Under the pieces are notes generated by a model. The model saw nothing but the letters and a program-made list of their open reading frames with translations. It searched no databases and was not told the origin of the DNA. DNA of 60,157 bases from Prevotella sp. (lineage in GTDB: Bacteria; Bacteroidota; Bacteroidia; Bacteroidales; Bacteroidaceae): the NCBI GenBank assembly GCA_017443345.1, contig JAFSNR010000035.1, forward strand, positions 1 through 60,157. The letters are read 5' to 3'. The position numbers were made by a program, and so were the translations under genes. This document shows, piece after piece, positions 39,424-49,178 of the stretch (positions are counted from its first letter, which is position 1; every line of letters begins with the position of its first letter).

Positions 39424-41765
39424 TCTACAGTAATCGTTTCTTGAAGGAGGATATTGTCAGATGAACTGCCAATCATGATGGTAAAGTCGCCTGGCTCGAC
39501 AACGCATTTCATGTCAGCATTGATGATAGAGAGGTCTTCGGCTTCGAGCGTGAATGTGATGTCGCGCGTTTCACCCTTTGGGATGAAAATGCGCTGGAAC
39601 TTCTTGAGCTGTTTAAGGGGTTGGGCTGTTGAAGCAAACTCATCGTGCAGATAGAGTTGTACCACCTCATCGCCGTCATATTGGCCAGTATTCGTAACCT
39701 TCAAGCTGACCTCGAATGTCGTAGGACCTTGTTTCTTGATTTGTAGGTTATCATATTTGAAGGTGGTGTACGACAATCCGTAGCCAAAGGGGTAAAGTGG
39801 ACGAGCACTCATCTCCACATAGTCGTGGGGCATGGGCGGTTTCTTGTTGTAATAGACGGGCAATTGTCCGATATTCGCAGGAACAGATACTGGCAGACGA
39901 CCAGCAGGATTGTAATCGCCGAAGAGCACATCAGCTATGGCTGTACCTCCCTCTTGTCCTGGATAGTAGGCCGTCAGCAGGGCATCAGCATTTTGGGCTG
40001 CCCAACTTTTATCCATCGGACGTCCTTCGATGTAAATGACTACAAGAGGTTTGCCTGTTGCTTTCAGTGCTTTTAGGAGTTCCATCTGGTGGCCCAATGG
40101 GGTCAGTGTGGCTCTATCGAAACCCTCGCCACAATCCATGTCGCTGATGGTCTTGCTGTCTGTGACAGCAGCACCAGTCTCCTTATAGCTGGTCTTGAAG
40201 TCACGTGCAGATGAGCCTCCTACAGCCACAATGACAACATCGGCACGACGGGCGGCCTCTACTGCCTCAGAGATATTCGACTCTGACGTATCGCGTACAG
40301 CACAGCCCTTCACGTATTCCACAAGGGATGCAGGCAACTTGGTTCGGATACCACTGAGAATGGTCTTCACATTACCGTCTTCTTGTGGGGAGGTGTAGTC
40401 GCCCAACATGTTATAGACATTGTCGGCATTAGGACCGCAGACGAGCACCTTTGTCTGTTTGCTGAGGGGTAGGGTGTTACCCTCATTCTTCAACAGAGTG
40501 ATGACCTCACGGGCAGTGAAGAGGGCCACTTCCTTGTTGCTGTCGCTCCGTACTTGCTTTTTGGCTTTCTCCACATCGACATAGGGGTTCTCAAAGAGTC
40601 CCATCTCGAACTTCAATCGTAGGATATTTGCCAGGGCATGATTGATTTGCTCCTCACTGACAAGTCCTTTTTTGACGGCATCTACCAGAGGGGCAAAGGC
40701 CAGAGCGCCAAGGTCGGCATCGACACCGGCCTTCAGGGCCATGACACCTGCTTCCTGACGATCGCGTGCTACACGATGGGTACCCCAGATTCCATCAACG
40801 CTATAGAGGTCGCTGACAACGAAACCATGGAATCCCCATTCGTGACGGAGCAGGTCGGTAAGCAGCGCTTTGCTGGCGGTACAGGGGATACCGTCGAGGG
40901 AGTTGTAGGAGGTCATGACGGAAAGGGCTCCTGCATCGATGGCCTTCTTAAAAGGTGGTAGGAAACTCTCTCGTAGTTCTCGTGAGCCTGCCAAGGTGAT
41001 GCCACCATTCTGTCCACTCTCCGTTGTGCCATAGCCAATAAAATGTTTGAGTGTGGCAATGGTGCTCCAAGGTTTCGAGAGGTCGCCGCCTCCGAGACCC
41101 TTCACCATGGCAGATCCGAGTTCACCTGCGAGTACAGGGTCTTCACCCATGGTCTCTTCAACGCGTGACCAACGGGGTTCACGGGCTAAGTCCAGAACAG
41201 GTCCATAGCTGATATGTCCTCCCTGAAGACGAATTTCTTGGCCAATCACTTCACCAACCCGTTCTATCAGAGATGCGTTCCAGGTGGCAGCCATTCCGAA
41301 ACCCGTTGGGAAAACGGTGGTACCTATGGCCATATGACCATGGGGCGCCTCTTCAGCGAGGAGCAGGGGAATGCCAAGACGGGTGTTCTCGATGACATAC
41401 TTCTGTAGGGCATTACCTGCTTTCGCAGCGAGTTCGGGGTTGAGACCGTTCTCAAGCGATTTCTGTGTCCATGGGTCTGCTCGATAGGTACCCCAAAGCA
41501 TGCCGATATGTCCTTCAGTAATATCCTGCTTGAAGGACTCAGAGGGAACGACTTCCTTACCCTTGATGGTGTAGTAGTTCCAGGCGAGGGTACAGCGTAA
41601 CTGTCCCACTTTCTCTTCGAGTGTCATCCGTTGGATGAGGTCGTTGACTCGCTCCTCTACTGATAGTTTTGGATTCTGATAAGGGAGCAACTCCTTCTTT
41701 TTCTTTGCTGCAGAGAGGCTGATGGCCAGACAGCAGAACATCGTTGTTAACAGGTATCTTCTCAT
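39420..41765 (-). CDS. Glycoside hydrolase family 3 (beta-glucosidase/beta-xylosidase type)
   Basis: 781 residues, signal peptide MRRYLLTTMFCCLAISLSAA. The GH3 barrel carries KVGQLRC, YGPVLDLAREPRWSRVEET, and the nucleophile Asp in GFVVSDLYSVDGIWG. The second domain has VLVCGPNADN and IVAVGGSSARD, followed by a fibronectin-III-like domain (FEVSLKVTNTGQYDGDEVVQLY). It would release a terminal beta-linked sugar; substrate is not fixed by sequence. In the PUL it lies between GH29 and GH92 with 4-base overlaps on both sides, so translation is coupled. Confidence 0.9.
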   Translation of the reverse strand: MRRYLLTTMFCCLAISLSAAKKKKELLPYQNPKLSVEERVNDLIQRMTLEEKVGQLRCTLAWNYYTIKGKEVVPSESFKQDITEGHIGMLWGTYRADPWTQKSLENGLNPELAAKAGNALQKYVIENTRLGIPLLLAEEAPHGHMAIGTTVFPTGFGMAATWNASLIERVGEVIGQEIRLQGGHISYGPVLDLAREPRWSRVEETMGEDPVLAGELGSAMVKGLGGGDLSKPWSTIATLKHFIGYGTTESGQNGGITLAGSRELRESFLPPFKKAIDAGALSVMTSYNSLDGIPCTASKALLTDLLRHEWGFHGFVVSDLYSVDGIWGTHRVARDRQEAGVMALKAGVDADLGALAFAPLVDAVKKGLVSEEQINHALANILRLKFEMGLFENPYVDVEKAKKQVRSDSNKEVALFTAREVITLLKNEGNTLPLSKQTKVLVCGPNADNVYNMLGDYTSPQEDGNVKTILSGIRTKLPASLVEYVKGCAVRDTSESNISEAVEAARRADVVIVAVGGSSARDFKTSYKETGAAVTDSKTISDMDCGEGFDRATLTPLGHQMELLKALKATGKPLVVIYIEGRPMDKSWAAQNADALLTAYYPGQEGGTAIADVLFGDYNPAGRLPVSVPANIGQLPVYYNKKPPMPHDYVEMSARPLYPFGYGLSYTTFKYDNLQIKKQGPTTFEVSLKVTNTGQYDGDEVVQLYLHDEFASTAQPLKQLKKFQRIFIPKGETRDITFTLEAEDLSIINADMKCVVEPGDFTIMIGSSSDNILLQETITVE

Positions 41766-43567
41766 TGTACAATCACTTTTTCGTATTTAACGGTTTCTGA
41801 TTCGTTCACCATCTGCTTAGCCTTCAGTCTGACGTAACGGGTATCAGTGGGGGCGAAGTAGACATTCTGTCGGATCGGATTGTTGCGGATATTCGAGAAC
41901 TCACCCGACATGATGCGACGCATCTCATCCAAGGTTTTGCCCACGTAGATCTCGTAATGGGAGATCATACCATTTTGAGCAGGCTGATAGTGGAGTGAGT
42001 GAATTTGTCTGATCTCTCCTAAATCGAGTACCACACCCTTACCATCCGGATCATTAATCACAGTGGCAGGTAGGCCTTTTATATCTTCTTCCTTTTGTTC
42101 GTAGTTCTCCTGTGCATTGGGGGCGTAATAGGCACCGAGGCCATTGATGCAGAGTGGACCGCGAGCTTCCTCAAAGTGGATGCGCAGTTTGTTGGTCGTG
42201 ATAGTTTGGAAGCGGAGCAGTCGCTTGTAGCCGATTGTCGTTGTAGCCTCCTTGATCTTCAGAGGTTGCCACTGACCGTTAGCAAAGTAGTCGATATTGA
42301 ACTTCTTCACACGCTGTCCCAACGGAATGTATTCTTGCAGCATCAGACGATTCATCTTCTGCTTACCTTTCAGGGCGATCTCCAACGTGGCTGTTGTCAC
42401 GCCGTCTTCTGTGGCCCAATAGGTGTCGTAGTTACCGTCCATCAGGTTCTGCGTACCGAAAAGCTTTTTATCACGTACGTTTGAGGCCTTAATGCTGGCC
42501 TTTTTCAGCAGGTTATTGCTCAGCTCAGCTGCTACCAATTTGTGATAATCCACAGCATGGGCAGAATCTGTGGGATGGATCAGTCCGTCCTTGTCAACAG
42601 GGAAGTTCAGTAGGAAGGTACCATTATGGCCCACGCTGCGATAATAGAGGTCAGTGAGATGCTCCACGCTCTTGACCTTTTCATCCTCTGATTCATGATA
42701 GAACCAACCTGGACGAATGGAAGTATTACACTCTGAAGCCACCCAAGTGTCACCGTCAGCATGTCCACTTGTCAATTCATAATATTTGTCATAGCCAGGA
42801 TATACTTCCTTAATGCGTAGGAACGACCAGTTGGTGGCATCAGCATAGCCATTCTCGTTGCCCACCCAACGACAGCCAGGACCACCATCCGAGAAGATAA
42901 TCGCTTGTGGCTGATACTTGTAAACCATCTGATGGGCACGTGGGAAATCATAATAGGTACGACGATCGATCTTACGTGTCTCCTTAGCACCACCATACCA
43001 ACCGTCGCCACCATTGGCACCATCAAACCATACCTCAAAGATTTCTCCATACTGAGTGAGTAGTTCCTCCAGTTGAGCATAGAAATATTCCACATAGAGT
43101 GGTGTGCTGTAAAAAGCCTGGTGACGATCCCATGGCGAGAGATAAAGCCCCAGTTTCAGCCCATATTTCTTACAAGCTGCAGCCAGTTCTCCGACCACGT
43201 CGCCTTTACCGTCCTTATAGGCTGAGTTGCGAACACTATAATCTGTATATTTAGTGGGCCAGAGGCAGAATCCGTCGTGATGCTTGGCCGTAAGAATTAC
43301 GCCTTTCATGCCTGCCTCCTTAATGGTCTTAGCCCACTGCTCGGTGTCGAGTCTGGTTGGGTTGAACGACATGGGATCGGCATCGCCATAACCCCATTCA
43401 CGGTCACCAAAGGTGTTTGGTCCGAAATGGATGAAAGCATAGGTTTCTAACTTCTGCCAAGCCACTTGATGGGCTGTCGGCAGTGGGGTAATTGGTGCTG
43501 GGGCCTCTTTCTGAGCCATTGCTGTCAGCGAAAGACAGCACATGATGGTGGAGAGTAATTTTATCAT
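41762..43567 (-). CDS. GH29 alpha-L-fucosidase with F5/8-type carbohydrate-binding domain
   Basis: 601 residues, signal peptide MIKLLSTIMCCLSLTAMAQ. GH29 core: YAFIHFGPNTFGDREWGYG, MKGVILTAKHHDGFCLWPTKYT, and the nucleophile Asp in EVWFDGANGGDG. Residues about 380-600 look like one or two beta-sandwich (F5/8 type C) modules (ASNVRDKKLFGTQNLMDGNYDTYW). Removes alpha-fucose from glycan ends. It lies 11 bases after the upstream GH92 gene and overlaps GH3 by 4 bases. Confidence 0.9.
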   Translation of the reverse strand: MIKLLSTIMCCLSLTAMAQKEAPAPITPLPTAHQVAWQKLETYAFIHFGPNTFGDREWGYGDADPMSFNPTRLDTEQWAKTIKEAGMKGVILTAKHHDGFCLWPTKYTDYSVRNSAYKDGKGDVVGELAAACKKYGLKLGLYLSPWDRHQAFYSTPLYVEYFYAQLEELLTQYGEIFEVWFDGANGGDGWYGGAKETRKIDRRTYYDFPRAHQMVYKYQPQAIIFSDGGPGCRWVGNENGYADATNWSFLRIKEVYPGYDKYYELTSGHADGDTWVASECNTSIRPGWFYHESEDEKVKSVEHLTDLYYRSVGHNGTFLLNFPVDKDGLIHPTDSAHAVDYHKLVAAELSNNLLKKASIKASNVRDKKLFGTQNLMDGNYDTYWATEDGVTTATLEIALKGKQKMNRLMLQEYIPLGQRVKKFNIDYFANGQWQPLKIKEATTTIGYKRLLRFQTITTNKLRIHFEEARGPLCINGLGAYYAPNAQENYEQKEEDIKGLPATVINDPDGKGVVLDLGEIRQIHSLHYQPAQNGMISHYEIYVGKTLDEMRRIMSGEFSNIRNNPIRQNVYFAPTDTRYVRLKAKQMVNESETVKYEKVIVQ

Positions 43568-43578
43568 TGATGAAATGT

Positions 43579-45837
43579 TTATTGATGATTGCTAAATGAG
43601 TAGGGTTCGTCTTCTGCCGCTGTGCCACGCTGTTTGTTGGCCTTGCAACCTAAGTCGAAATGTATCTGCGTGCCTTTGAGCAGTGCTTCGTGGTCGAGGT
43701 AGTTATGTGGATAGTCGGCACCGTCCATCGTCATCCGTTGGATATAGCAACCCTCACCTTCGCTGTTGATGGTAATGTCTTTTCCATTCTCCAGATGAAC
43801 GGTGGCCTTCTTGAAGTATGGCGTTCCAATGACATACTGGTTGCTGCCAGGGCATACGGGATAGAATCCCAATGCTGAGAACACATACCAAGCTGAGGTC
43901 TGACCGTTGTCCTCATCGCCGCAGTAGCCATCTGGGTTGGCAGTATAGAGGCGGTCCATCACCTGACGGATCCAATACTGCGTCTTCCAAGGCTCTCCAC
44001 TATAGCCATAGAGGTAGATCATGTGTTGGATGGGTTGGTTACCATGGGCATAATTCCCCATATTCATAATTTGCATCTCACGGATTTCATGAATGGGGAA
44101 ACCATAGTAGCTGTCGTCGAAGATCGGAGGCAGAGCAAAGACGGAGTCGAGCATCTGGTTGAATGTCGCTTTGCCACCCATGAGATTGATTAACCCTTGT
44201 GGGTCGTGGAAGACGCTCCAGGTGTAATGCCAACTGTTACCTTCGGTAAAGGCATCGCCCCACTTCAGTGGGTTGAAGGGGGCCATGAACTGTCCGTTCT
44301 TCAGTTTGCCACGCATTAGTTTTGTTGTGGGATCGTAAAGATTCTGGTAGTTCTTGGCCCGCTGGGCATAGATGGCAATTTCACTTTCTGGCTTGCCCAG
44401 AGCCTTGCCCAACTGCCAGATGCACCAGTCATCATAAGCATACTCCAGTGTACGGGCTGCGTTTTCATTAATCTTCACATCGTAGGGTACGTAGCCTAAT
44501 TGGTTGTAGTAGTCATAGCCAGCACGACCAGTGGAACTGACCTCAGGATGAACAGCTTGCGTGCCATGAATCACTGCCTGCCAGAGTGTCTCGATATCGT
44601 AGCCTCGCAGACCTTTTAGATAAGCGTCGGCCACGGTGGAAGCAGAGTTATTGCCCACCATACAGCCACGATGACCAGGACTGGCCCACTCGGGCAGGAA
44701 ACCACTCTCAAGGTAAGCATTTACCAGACCTTCCTGCATTTTGACGTTCATCGAGGGATAGACGAGGTTCAGGAGTGGGAACAGACATCGGAACGTGTCC
44801 CAGAAACCGGTATCCGTAAACATATAGCCTTTTTTGATTTCACCATTATAGGGGCTGTAGTGGACAACCTCGCCTTGAGCATTTACCTCGTAGAAACTGC
44901 GTGGAAAGAGTACCGAACGATACAGGCAACTATAGAATGTACGTAGGTGGTCGATATTGGAATCTTCAATTTCAATCTTGCCCAATATCTCATTCCATCG
45001 ACAACGTCCTTTCTCCTTTACTTGTTCTAATGTACCGTTGCCCAATTCTTTGAGATTTTGCTCTGCCTGTTCGAGACTGATGAACGATGAGGCCACACGG
45101 GCACAGATCTTCTCACCGCGACGGGTCTTGAAAGTCACGATGGCACCTGCATGATCCGTTTTCATCTCACGGGCATCGCTCAGGACACTGTCCTTAACTG
45201 TGGCGAATTCTGCAAAGGGCTTGTTGAACTCAATGACAAACCAGTTCTTGAAATTATCCGGTACGCCACCACTGTTTCGAGTGGTATAGCCCACTAACGT
45301 GCGGTTGCCAACCACCTTCACGTAGGAACCCTTATCGAAGGCGTCGACGACGACATTTGCCTGAGAGGTCTCAGGGAAAGTGAACTGCATGATGACAGCC
45401 CGTTCTGTGGGTGCCAGTTCTGCTGTCACGTCGTAATCTGCCAGATAGACGCTATAATAATAAGGTGTGGCCTGCTCTGTCTTGTGTGAGAACCAACTGG
45501 CACGCTTGTTCTCGTCGAAGACTTTTTCACCTACCGTTGGCATCAGCGAGAACTGGCCATAGTCGTTGATCCAGGGACTGGGCTGGTGCGTCTGCTTCAA
45601 ACCAATGATCTTGTCGGCACTATACGTGTATTGCCAGCCATCACCCATCTTCCCCGTCTGAGCTACCCAGAAATTCATGCCCCAAGGCATAGCCACAGCG
45701 GGGTAGGTATTACCTGTAGAGAGAGAGTACTTCGATTCTGTACCTACTAACGTGCTCACGTAGTCTACTGGTTGGATGCCTGCAATCCCCTTAATGGGCA
45801 TTAGGGAAGCGAGAATAATAATAGTCAAAAATCTCAT
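43579..45837 (-). CDS. GH92 family alpha-mannosidase (secreted)
   Basis: 752 residues from the chosen start, signal peptide MRFLTIIILASLMPIKGIAG. GH92 features: VDYVSTLVGTESKYSLSTGN, TGFWDTFRCLFPLLNLVYP, SGFLPEWASPGHRGCMVG, and the base motif CGDEDNGQTSAWYVFSALGFYPVCPG. The frame is open to 45930, but the -7 box TATCTTTGC at 45884-45876 makes 45837 the start. It has its own promoter and heads the GH92-GH29-GH3-GH92 unit. Differs enough from the other GH92 to suggest different linkage preference. Confidence 0.9.
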   Translation of the reverse strand: MRFLTIIILASLMPIKGIAGIQPVDYVSTLVGTESKYSLSTGNTYPAVAMPWGMNFWVAQTGKMGDGWQYTYSADKIIGLKQTHQPSPWINDYGQFSLMPTVGEKVFDENKRASWFSHKTEQATPYYYSVYLADYDVTAELAPTERAVIMQFTFPETSQANVVVDAFDKGSYVKVVGNRTLVGYTTRNSGGVPDNFKNWFVIEFNKPFAEFATVKDSVLSDAREMKTDHAGAIVTFKTRRGEKICARVASSFISLEQAEQNLKELGNGTLEQVKEKGRCRWNEILGKIEIEDSNIDHLRTFYSCLYRSVLFPRSFYEVNAQGEVVHYSPYNGEIKKGYMFTDTGFWDTFRCLFPLLNLVYPSMNVKMQEGLVNAYLESGFLPEWASPGHRGCMVGNNSASTVADAYLKGLRGYDIETLWQAVIHGTQAVHPEVSSTGRAGYDYYNQLGYVPYDVKINENAARTLEYAYDDWCIWQLGKALGKPESEIAIYAQRAKNYQNLYDPTTKLMRGKLKNGQFMAPFNPLKWGDAFTEGNSWHYTWSVFHDPQGLINLMGGKATFNQMLDSVFALPPIFDDSYYGFPIHEIREMQIMNMGNYAHGNQPIQHMIYLYGYSGEPWKTQYWIRQVMDRLYTANPDGYCGDEDNGQTSAWYVFSALGFYPVCPGSNQYVIGTPYFKKATVHLENGKDITINSEGEGCYIQRMTMDGADYPHNYLDHEALLKGTQIHFDLGCKANKQRGTAAEDEPYSFSNHQ

Positions 45838-45875
45838 ATAATCTGTATTTTTGTTTTTAGTTATTTGTTCTAGCC

Positions 45876-45884
45876 GCAAAGATA
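45876..45884 (-). promoter_or_regulatory. -7 box for the PUL enzyme unit
   Basis: TATCTTTGC, 39 bases before the GH92 ATG at 45837. It implies a second, separately started transcript for the four hydrolases. Confidence 0.6.
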
Positions 45885-45936
45885 CGAAAAATACTCGAAA
45901 CAGACAAACAAATTGTCGAAAAAGTAGCAAAGCTGA

Positions 45937-47409
45937 TTATTGCTTGAGAATATCGGCGATTTGTTGGGGTGTAAGTTCTACAGAACCGAGCATAAATTCG
46001 GGAATATTGTAACTTTTCATTAATTGCTGGTGATAGTCTGGACGGGCAGTAGGGAGCTCGAATGGTTTGGCTGCATGTCCTTGAGCATCGATATGGGCAA
46101 TGAAGGGTCGGGTATAGACACCGTCATCGCGACGGGAAGAGAAGATAATCCATCGTCCGTTGCTCGACCAAGCATGATAGCTCTCTACGTTCGAAGAGTT
46201 AAGTTCGCTGAGGGGACGTGCCTGTAATGTCTGCAGATTGAGCAACCAGAGGTCTGCATCACGATGCCAGATATGGAAACACCCCCATTCACCTTGTGTA
46301 AACATGAGCCATCGGCCATCGGGTGAAATACGTGGCAGGGTAGCACTTTGGCCATTGACCGTAGGGTCATAGACCAGTTCGCGTGGTCCAAAAGTCTTGC
46401 TCTGAGGATCGAAACTTTTGCGCCAGATGGCATACTTGATATCTCGGGCGTGGGTGATGATTTCTGCAATGTCAACTGTGTCAGCGGTATATTCATAGTG
46501 GGCACTGCAGTAATAGAGCGTTTTGCCATCGGGTGCCCAGCAGGGGAAGGTCTCGAATTCATGGGAATCGTGTTCGATGTGTTTCACCTCATCTTTCTCA
46601 ATGTCATAGAGTATCAGGTCGCTGGCAGCATCCAGCACTTCAATCTTATTGATGTCGCGGGTATGAAAACTCTGTAGGGTTTTGTTGGTGGAGTAGGCAA
46701 TGAGGTTTTGGGTGGGGTGCCATGCAGGGTAGACGCCTGCAGAAAGAGTTGAGTCACGTTTCAAATTGACTTTGCGGCTCTTTCCATCGATACTGATGAA
46801 TGTGCCACCATGGTTCTGACGGGCATGCATTTGGAAACGCTTAGGATTGTATTGCTGGTAGTGGTGGCAGTTGACACACTGTCCTTGTGAAGTTGAACTG
46901 CAAAGACGGTTGTCGTAAATCACACGTTCGTCGTAGTTCTCCAGACAACGCTGGTTAATCGTAATCTCTTCGTATGAGACATAGGATGGTGGGATGAGAC
47001 GGAAACTAATCCATGGGTCAATACGATCTTTGGAGACGTGGATATAAAAGGGCTTAAAGCGTGTCCAATTCTGTTCCTTGGCTGCATAGATTTCTACCAG
47101 GATACTATCACCAGCAGCTAGTTCTGTAAGACGGTGCCATTTATCTATGTCTGGTGTTATTTCTACTCCTTCATATATAAGTTCGTCCTCTCCATAAGAA
47201 AATCTGGTGATGATAATGTCTGCCTCGTCTGTCACTTCAAAAGTGAGTGGGGCAATGTTTTGAGGTATGGTGATGCCGTCTGTATAATCGGGCATGGTAT
47301 GTGGTAACAGGCTACTGTCTAAATACTCTGTGGGCAGATTGGTATGCTGACATGAGATGGCAGTCACCAACAGAGCTATCTGTAAGTATATGATAATTAG
47401 ATGTTTCAT
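45937..47409 (-). CDS. TolB-like (PD40) propeller lipoprotein with c-type heme motif
   Basis: 490 residues. Signal with lipobox ending at Cys20 (LLVTAISCQHTN), so a lipid-anchored envelope protein. A beta-sandwich-like region fills residues about 25-150, then one CxxCH heme-attachment motif at Cys178-His182 (QGQCVNCHHYQ). From about residue 225 there are four PD40/WD-like propeller blades (AWHPTQNLIAYSTN, CWAPDGKTLYYCSA, RISPDGRWLMFTQG, AWSSNGRWIIFSSR). I recall similar TolB-like proteins beside GH92 genes and a membrane protein in other Bacteroidales PULs. Its role is unknown; sensing or redox-linked binding is possible. It lies 5 bases after the membrane protein gene. Confidence 0.75.
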   Translation of the reverse strand: MKHLIIIYLQIALLVTAISCQHTNLPTEYLDSSLLPHTMPDYTDGITIPQNIAPLTFEVTDEADIIITRFSYGEDELIYEGVEITPDIDKWHRLTELAAGDSILVEIYAAKEQNWTRFKPFYIHVSKDRIDPWISFRLIPPSYVSYEEITINQRCLENYDERVIYDNRLCSSTSQGQCVNCHHYQQYNPKRFQMHARQNHGGTFISIDGKSRKVNLKRDSTLSAGVYPAWHPTQNLIAYSTNKTLQSFHTRDINKIEVLDAASDLILYDIEKDEVKHIEHDSHEFETFPCWAPDGKTLYYCSAHYEYTADTVDIAEIITHARDIKYAIWRKSFDPQSKTFGPRELVYDPTVNGQSATLPRISPDGRWLMFTQGEWGCFHIWHRDADLWLLNLQTLQARPLSELNSSNVESYHAWSSNGRWIIFSSRRDDGVYTRPFIAHIDAQGHAAKPFELPTARPDYHQQLMKSYNIPEFMLGSVELTPQQIADILKQ

Positions 47410-47414
47410 AGTCG

Positions 47415-49178
47415 TTATTGGTTGAAGAAATAATTATAGAAGAATGTATTGCCGAAGTGTTCCCGCATAAGAGGTTTGACCTCACCGATGCTCATATTCC
47501 GATGTTGGCTCGCTTCGTGCATGAAAGACTGATAGTTCCTTCTGATTGTTTCGTCCACAGGGATGGAGTCTGTCTGATTGTAGATGCATAGGGCCTCCTG
47601 ACAATGGCGTGGAATCCTACTATCTGAGTTCAGTTCCTGATAGTGTTTAAAGCGTTGGAGAAATGCCTCACTATTGCATGATTGGAGGGCGAACATCAGC
47701 GATGCCTCTTGGGCAAGTGGATCGTCACTGTCCCGATTGGCGAAATGATTCAGAAGGAACGCTTCCGGGAGCATATTATCGCTCGTCAACTGGTCGTCAG
47801 TGGGCATCAATCGCTTCATCAGTTTCAATTCCTCGGTGTCAGGGCCTGTCCAGGACTTGTAATATCGCGTATGCCCCAAGATGCTGAGGTACTTTTGAGC
47901 AGCAGCGTTCTCCCCATTCAACAGCATGCTGGTGACCATACATTTGAAGTATTCTACGCGCCAACCGAACTCCACACCGTCCTCCATACACCAACGGTGA
48001 CAGAAATTGGCCTGTCCGTAGTTGAGGTAGAGTAACTTACCGCCCGTTTGGAGCATCCTGACCTCAAAGGGTGCCATGCTTTGACAGTTACCAGTCGGAT
48101 AGTCATACATCTGATCGCCCTGAAGTCCCAACCGGAACAAAGCCAGGTTGTTCATGACGCTCATCAGTCGGGTGGGGTGCTCTGCCAAGCGCATGGTGGC
48201 TGTCAGTCTCTCCCAGTCGCACTGTTCCATACAACGGTACATCTTCAGTTCCAGATGAAAATTCTGGTCCTTGTACCAATTGGCGTATGTGATGATACCT
48301 GCTGCCATGAAGATGACTGGTTGGATAATATAGGGTGATACTTTAATCTTGTTTGTTTTAATAGGGAAAAGGTAGAGCAGTGAGCAGATAATCAGTAAGA
48401 TGGTTAGAAGTATATATGGAATATAATAAGCACTGCATATCTTTTCAGCCGTCTGGAACTGTGGAATTCCTGCCAGCCATATATCAGAGATGTCTACGCT
48501 ATGGTAGATCGTGTGATAACAGATGAGTGGTGTGGCGATAATGGTCATCAACGCCAGCACCCCAAGTCTCCATGTAATAATCCCCATGATCAAGATAGCG
48601 ATCAGGGCATAGCAACCGATCAGAGGGTAGCAGATAGCAGCAGTAAGTATGAGGAAAAGCGTGCGTAGATATAAGCTTTCTGGTAGGAGGCAGAATAGCC
48701 AAATCAGTCCTGTGGCTGCTAAGAATCCGATGGTAGATGCGAAGAAATAGCCTTGCATTTTCAAGTAGAAGATCCAATACCCCAAGTGGAATATAGTAAT
48801 AGCTAAGATACAGACAGGTATGATACAGAGTACGGCCCATCTGTCTGGGATGGCAAATGTTTGTTTAAAGATCCACATGAGCAGTCCCCAGAGGGTTAAC
48901 AACAGAAGGATGCCGACATATTGAACATGGAAAAATTGCGTCAGATAGCATCCTAACCAGACGAGCAATCCGGCAGGAACTGACATCGACTGTTCGAAGA
49001 AAAGTCTTGTATATAGGAATAAGCTCTGCTCCTGTACACGGAAGAGATACTCTTTCTCATAGGTCAGCATGACTGCCCCAAAGATGATCAGGGCTAACAA
49101 AGGGAGAGAAAAAGACAAGAAGGTGTACCAATACTGACACACCTTCTTGTCTTGATTATTTTGTTTTACTTGTCCCAC
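47415..49178 (-). CDS. Polytopic membrane protein of a GH92-type PUL (DUF6057-like)
   Basis: 587 residues. The first 320 residues contain about nine or ten hydrophobic helices (LPLLALIIFGAVML, VLCIIPVCILAITIFHLGYW, FLILTAAICYPLIGCYALIA and others); the rest is a soluble, helical tail with Leu- and Cys-containing segments resembling TPR-like helices. It recalls DUF6057 proteins, named from memory. Start is a GTG at 49178 that overlaps the susD stop by 13 bases. A 15-base-arm hairpin (49112-49153) lies within the first codons and may act as an attenuator. The function is unknown; a transport or anchoring role with the PD40 lipoprotein is inferred from the pairing. Confidence 0.65.
   Translation of the reverse strand: MGQVKQNNQDKKVCQYWYTFLSFSLPLLALIIFGAVMLTYEKEYLFRVQEQSLFLYTRLFFEQSMSVPAGLLVWLGCYLTQFFHVQYVGILLLLTLWGLLMWIFKQTFAIPDRWAVLCIIPVCILAITIFHLGYWIFYLKMQGYFFASTIGFLAATGLIWLFCLLPESLYLRTLFLILTAAICYPLIGCYALIAILIMGIITWRLGVLALMTIIATPLICYHTIYHSVDISDIWLAGIPQFQTAEKICSAYYIPYILLTILLIICSLLYLFPIKTNKIKVSPYIIQPVIFMAAGIITYANWYKDQNFHLELKMYRCMEQCDWERLTATMRLAEHPTRLMSVMNNLALFRLGLQGDQMYDYPTGNCQSMAPFEVRMLQTGGKLLYLNYGQANFCHRWCMEDGVEFGWRVEYFKCMVTSMLLNGENAAAQKYLSILGHTRYYKSWTGPDTEELKLMKRLMPTDDQLTSDNMLPEAFLLNHFANRDSDDPLAQEASLMFALQSCNSEAFLQRFKHYQELNSDSRIPRHCQEALCIYNQTDSIPVDETIRRNYQSFMHEASQHRNMSIGEVKPLMREHFGNTFFYNYFFNQ
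49112..49153 (-). terminator. Strong hairpin at the susD / membrane-protein junction (possible attenuator)
   Basis: Perfect 15-base arms (AAGACAAGAAGGTGT and its complement) around a 12-base loop, then TTTTTC on the minus strand. It lies 12 bases past the susD stop and within codons 9-23 of the next gene. It could terminate part of the transcription after susCD. Confidence 0.65.
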
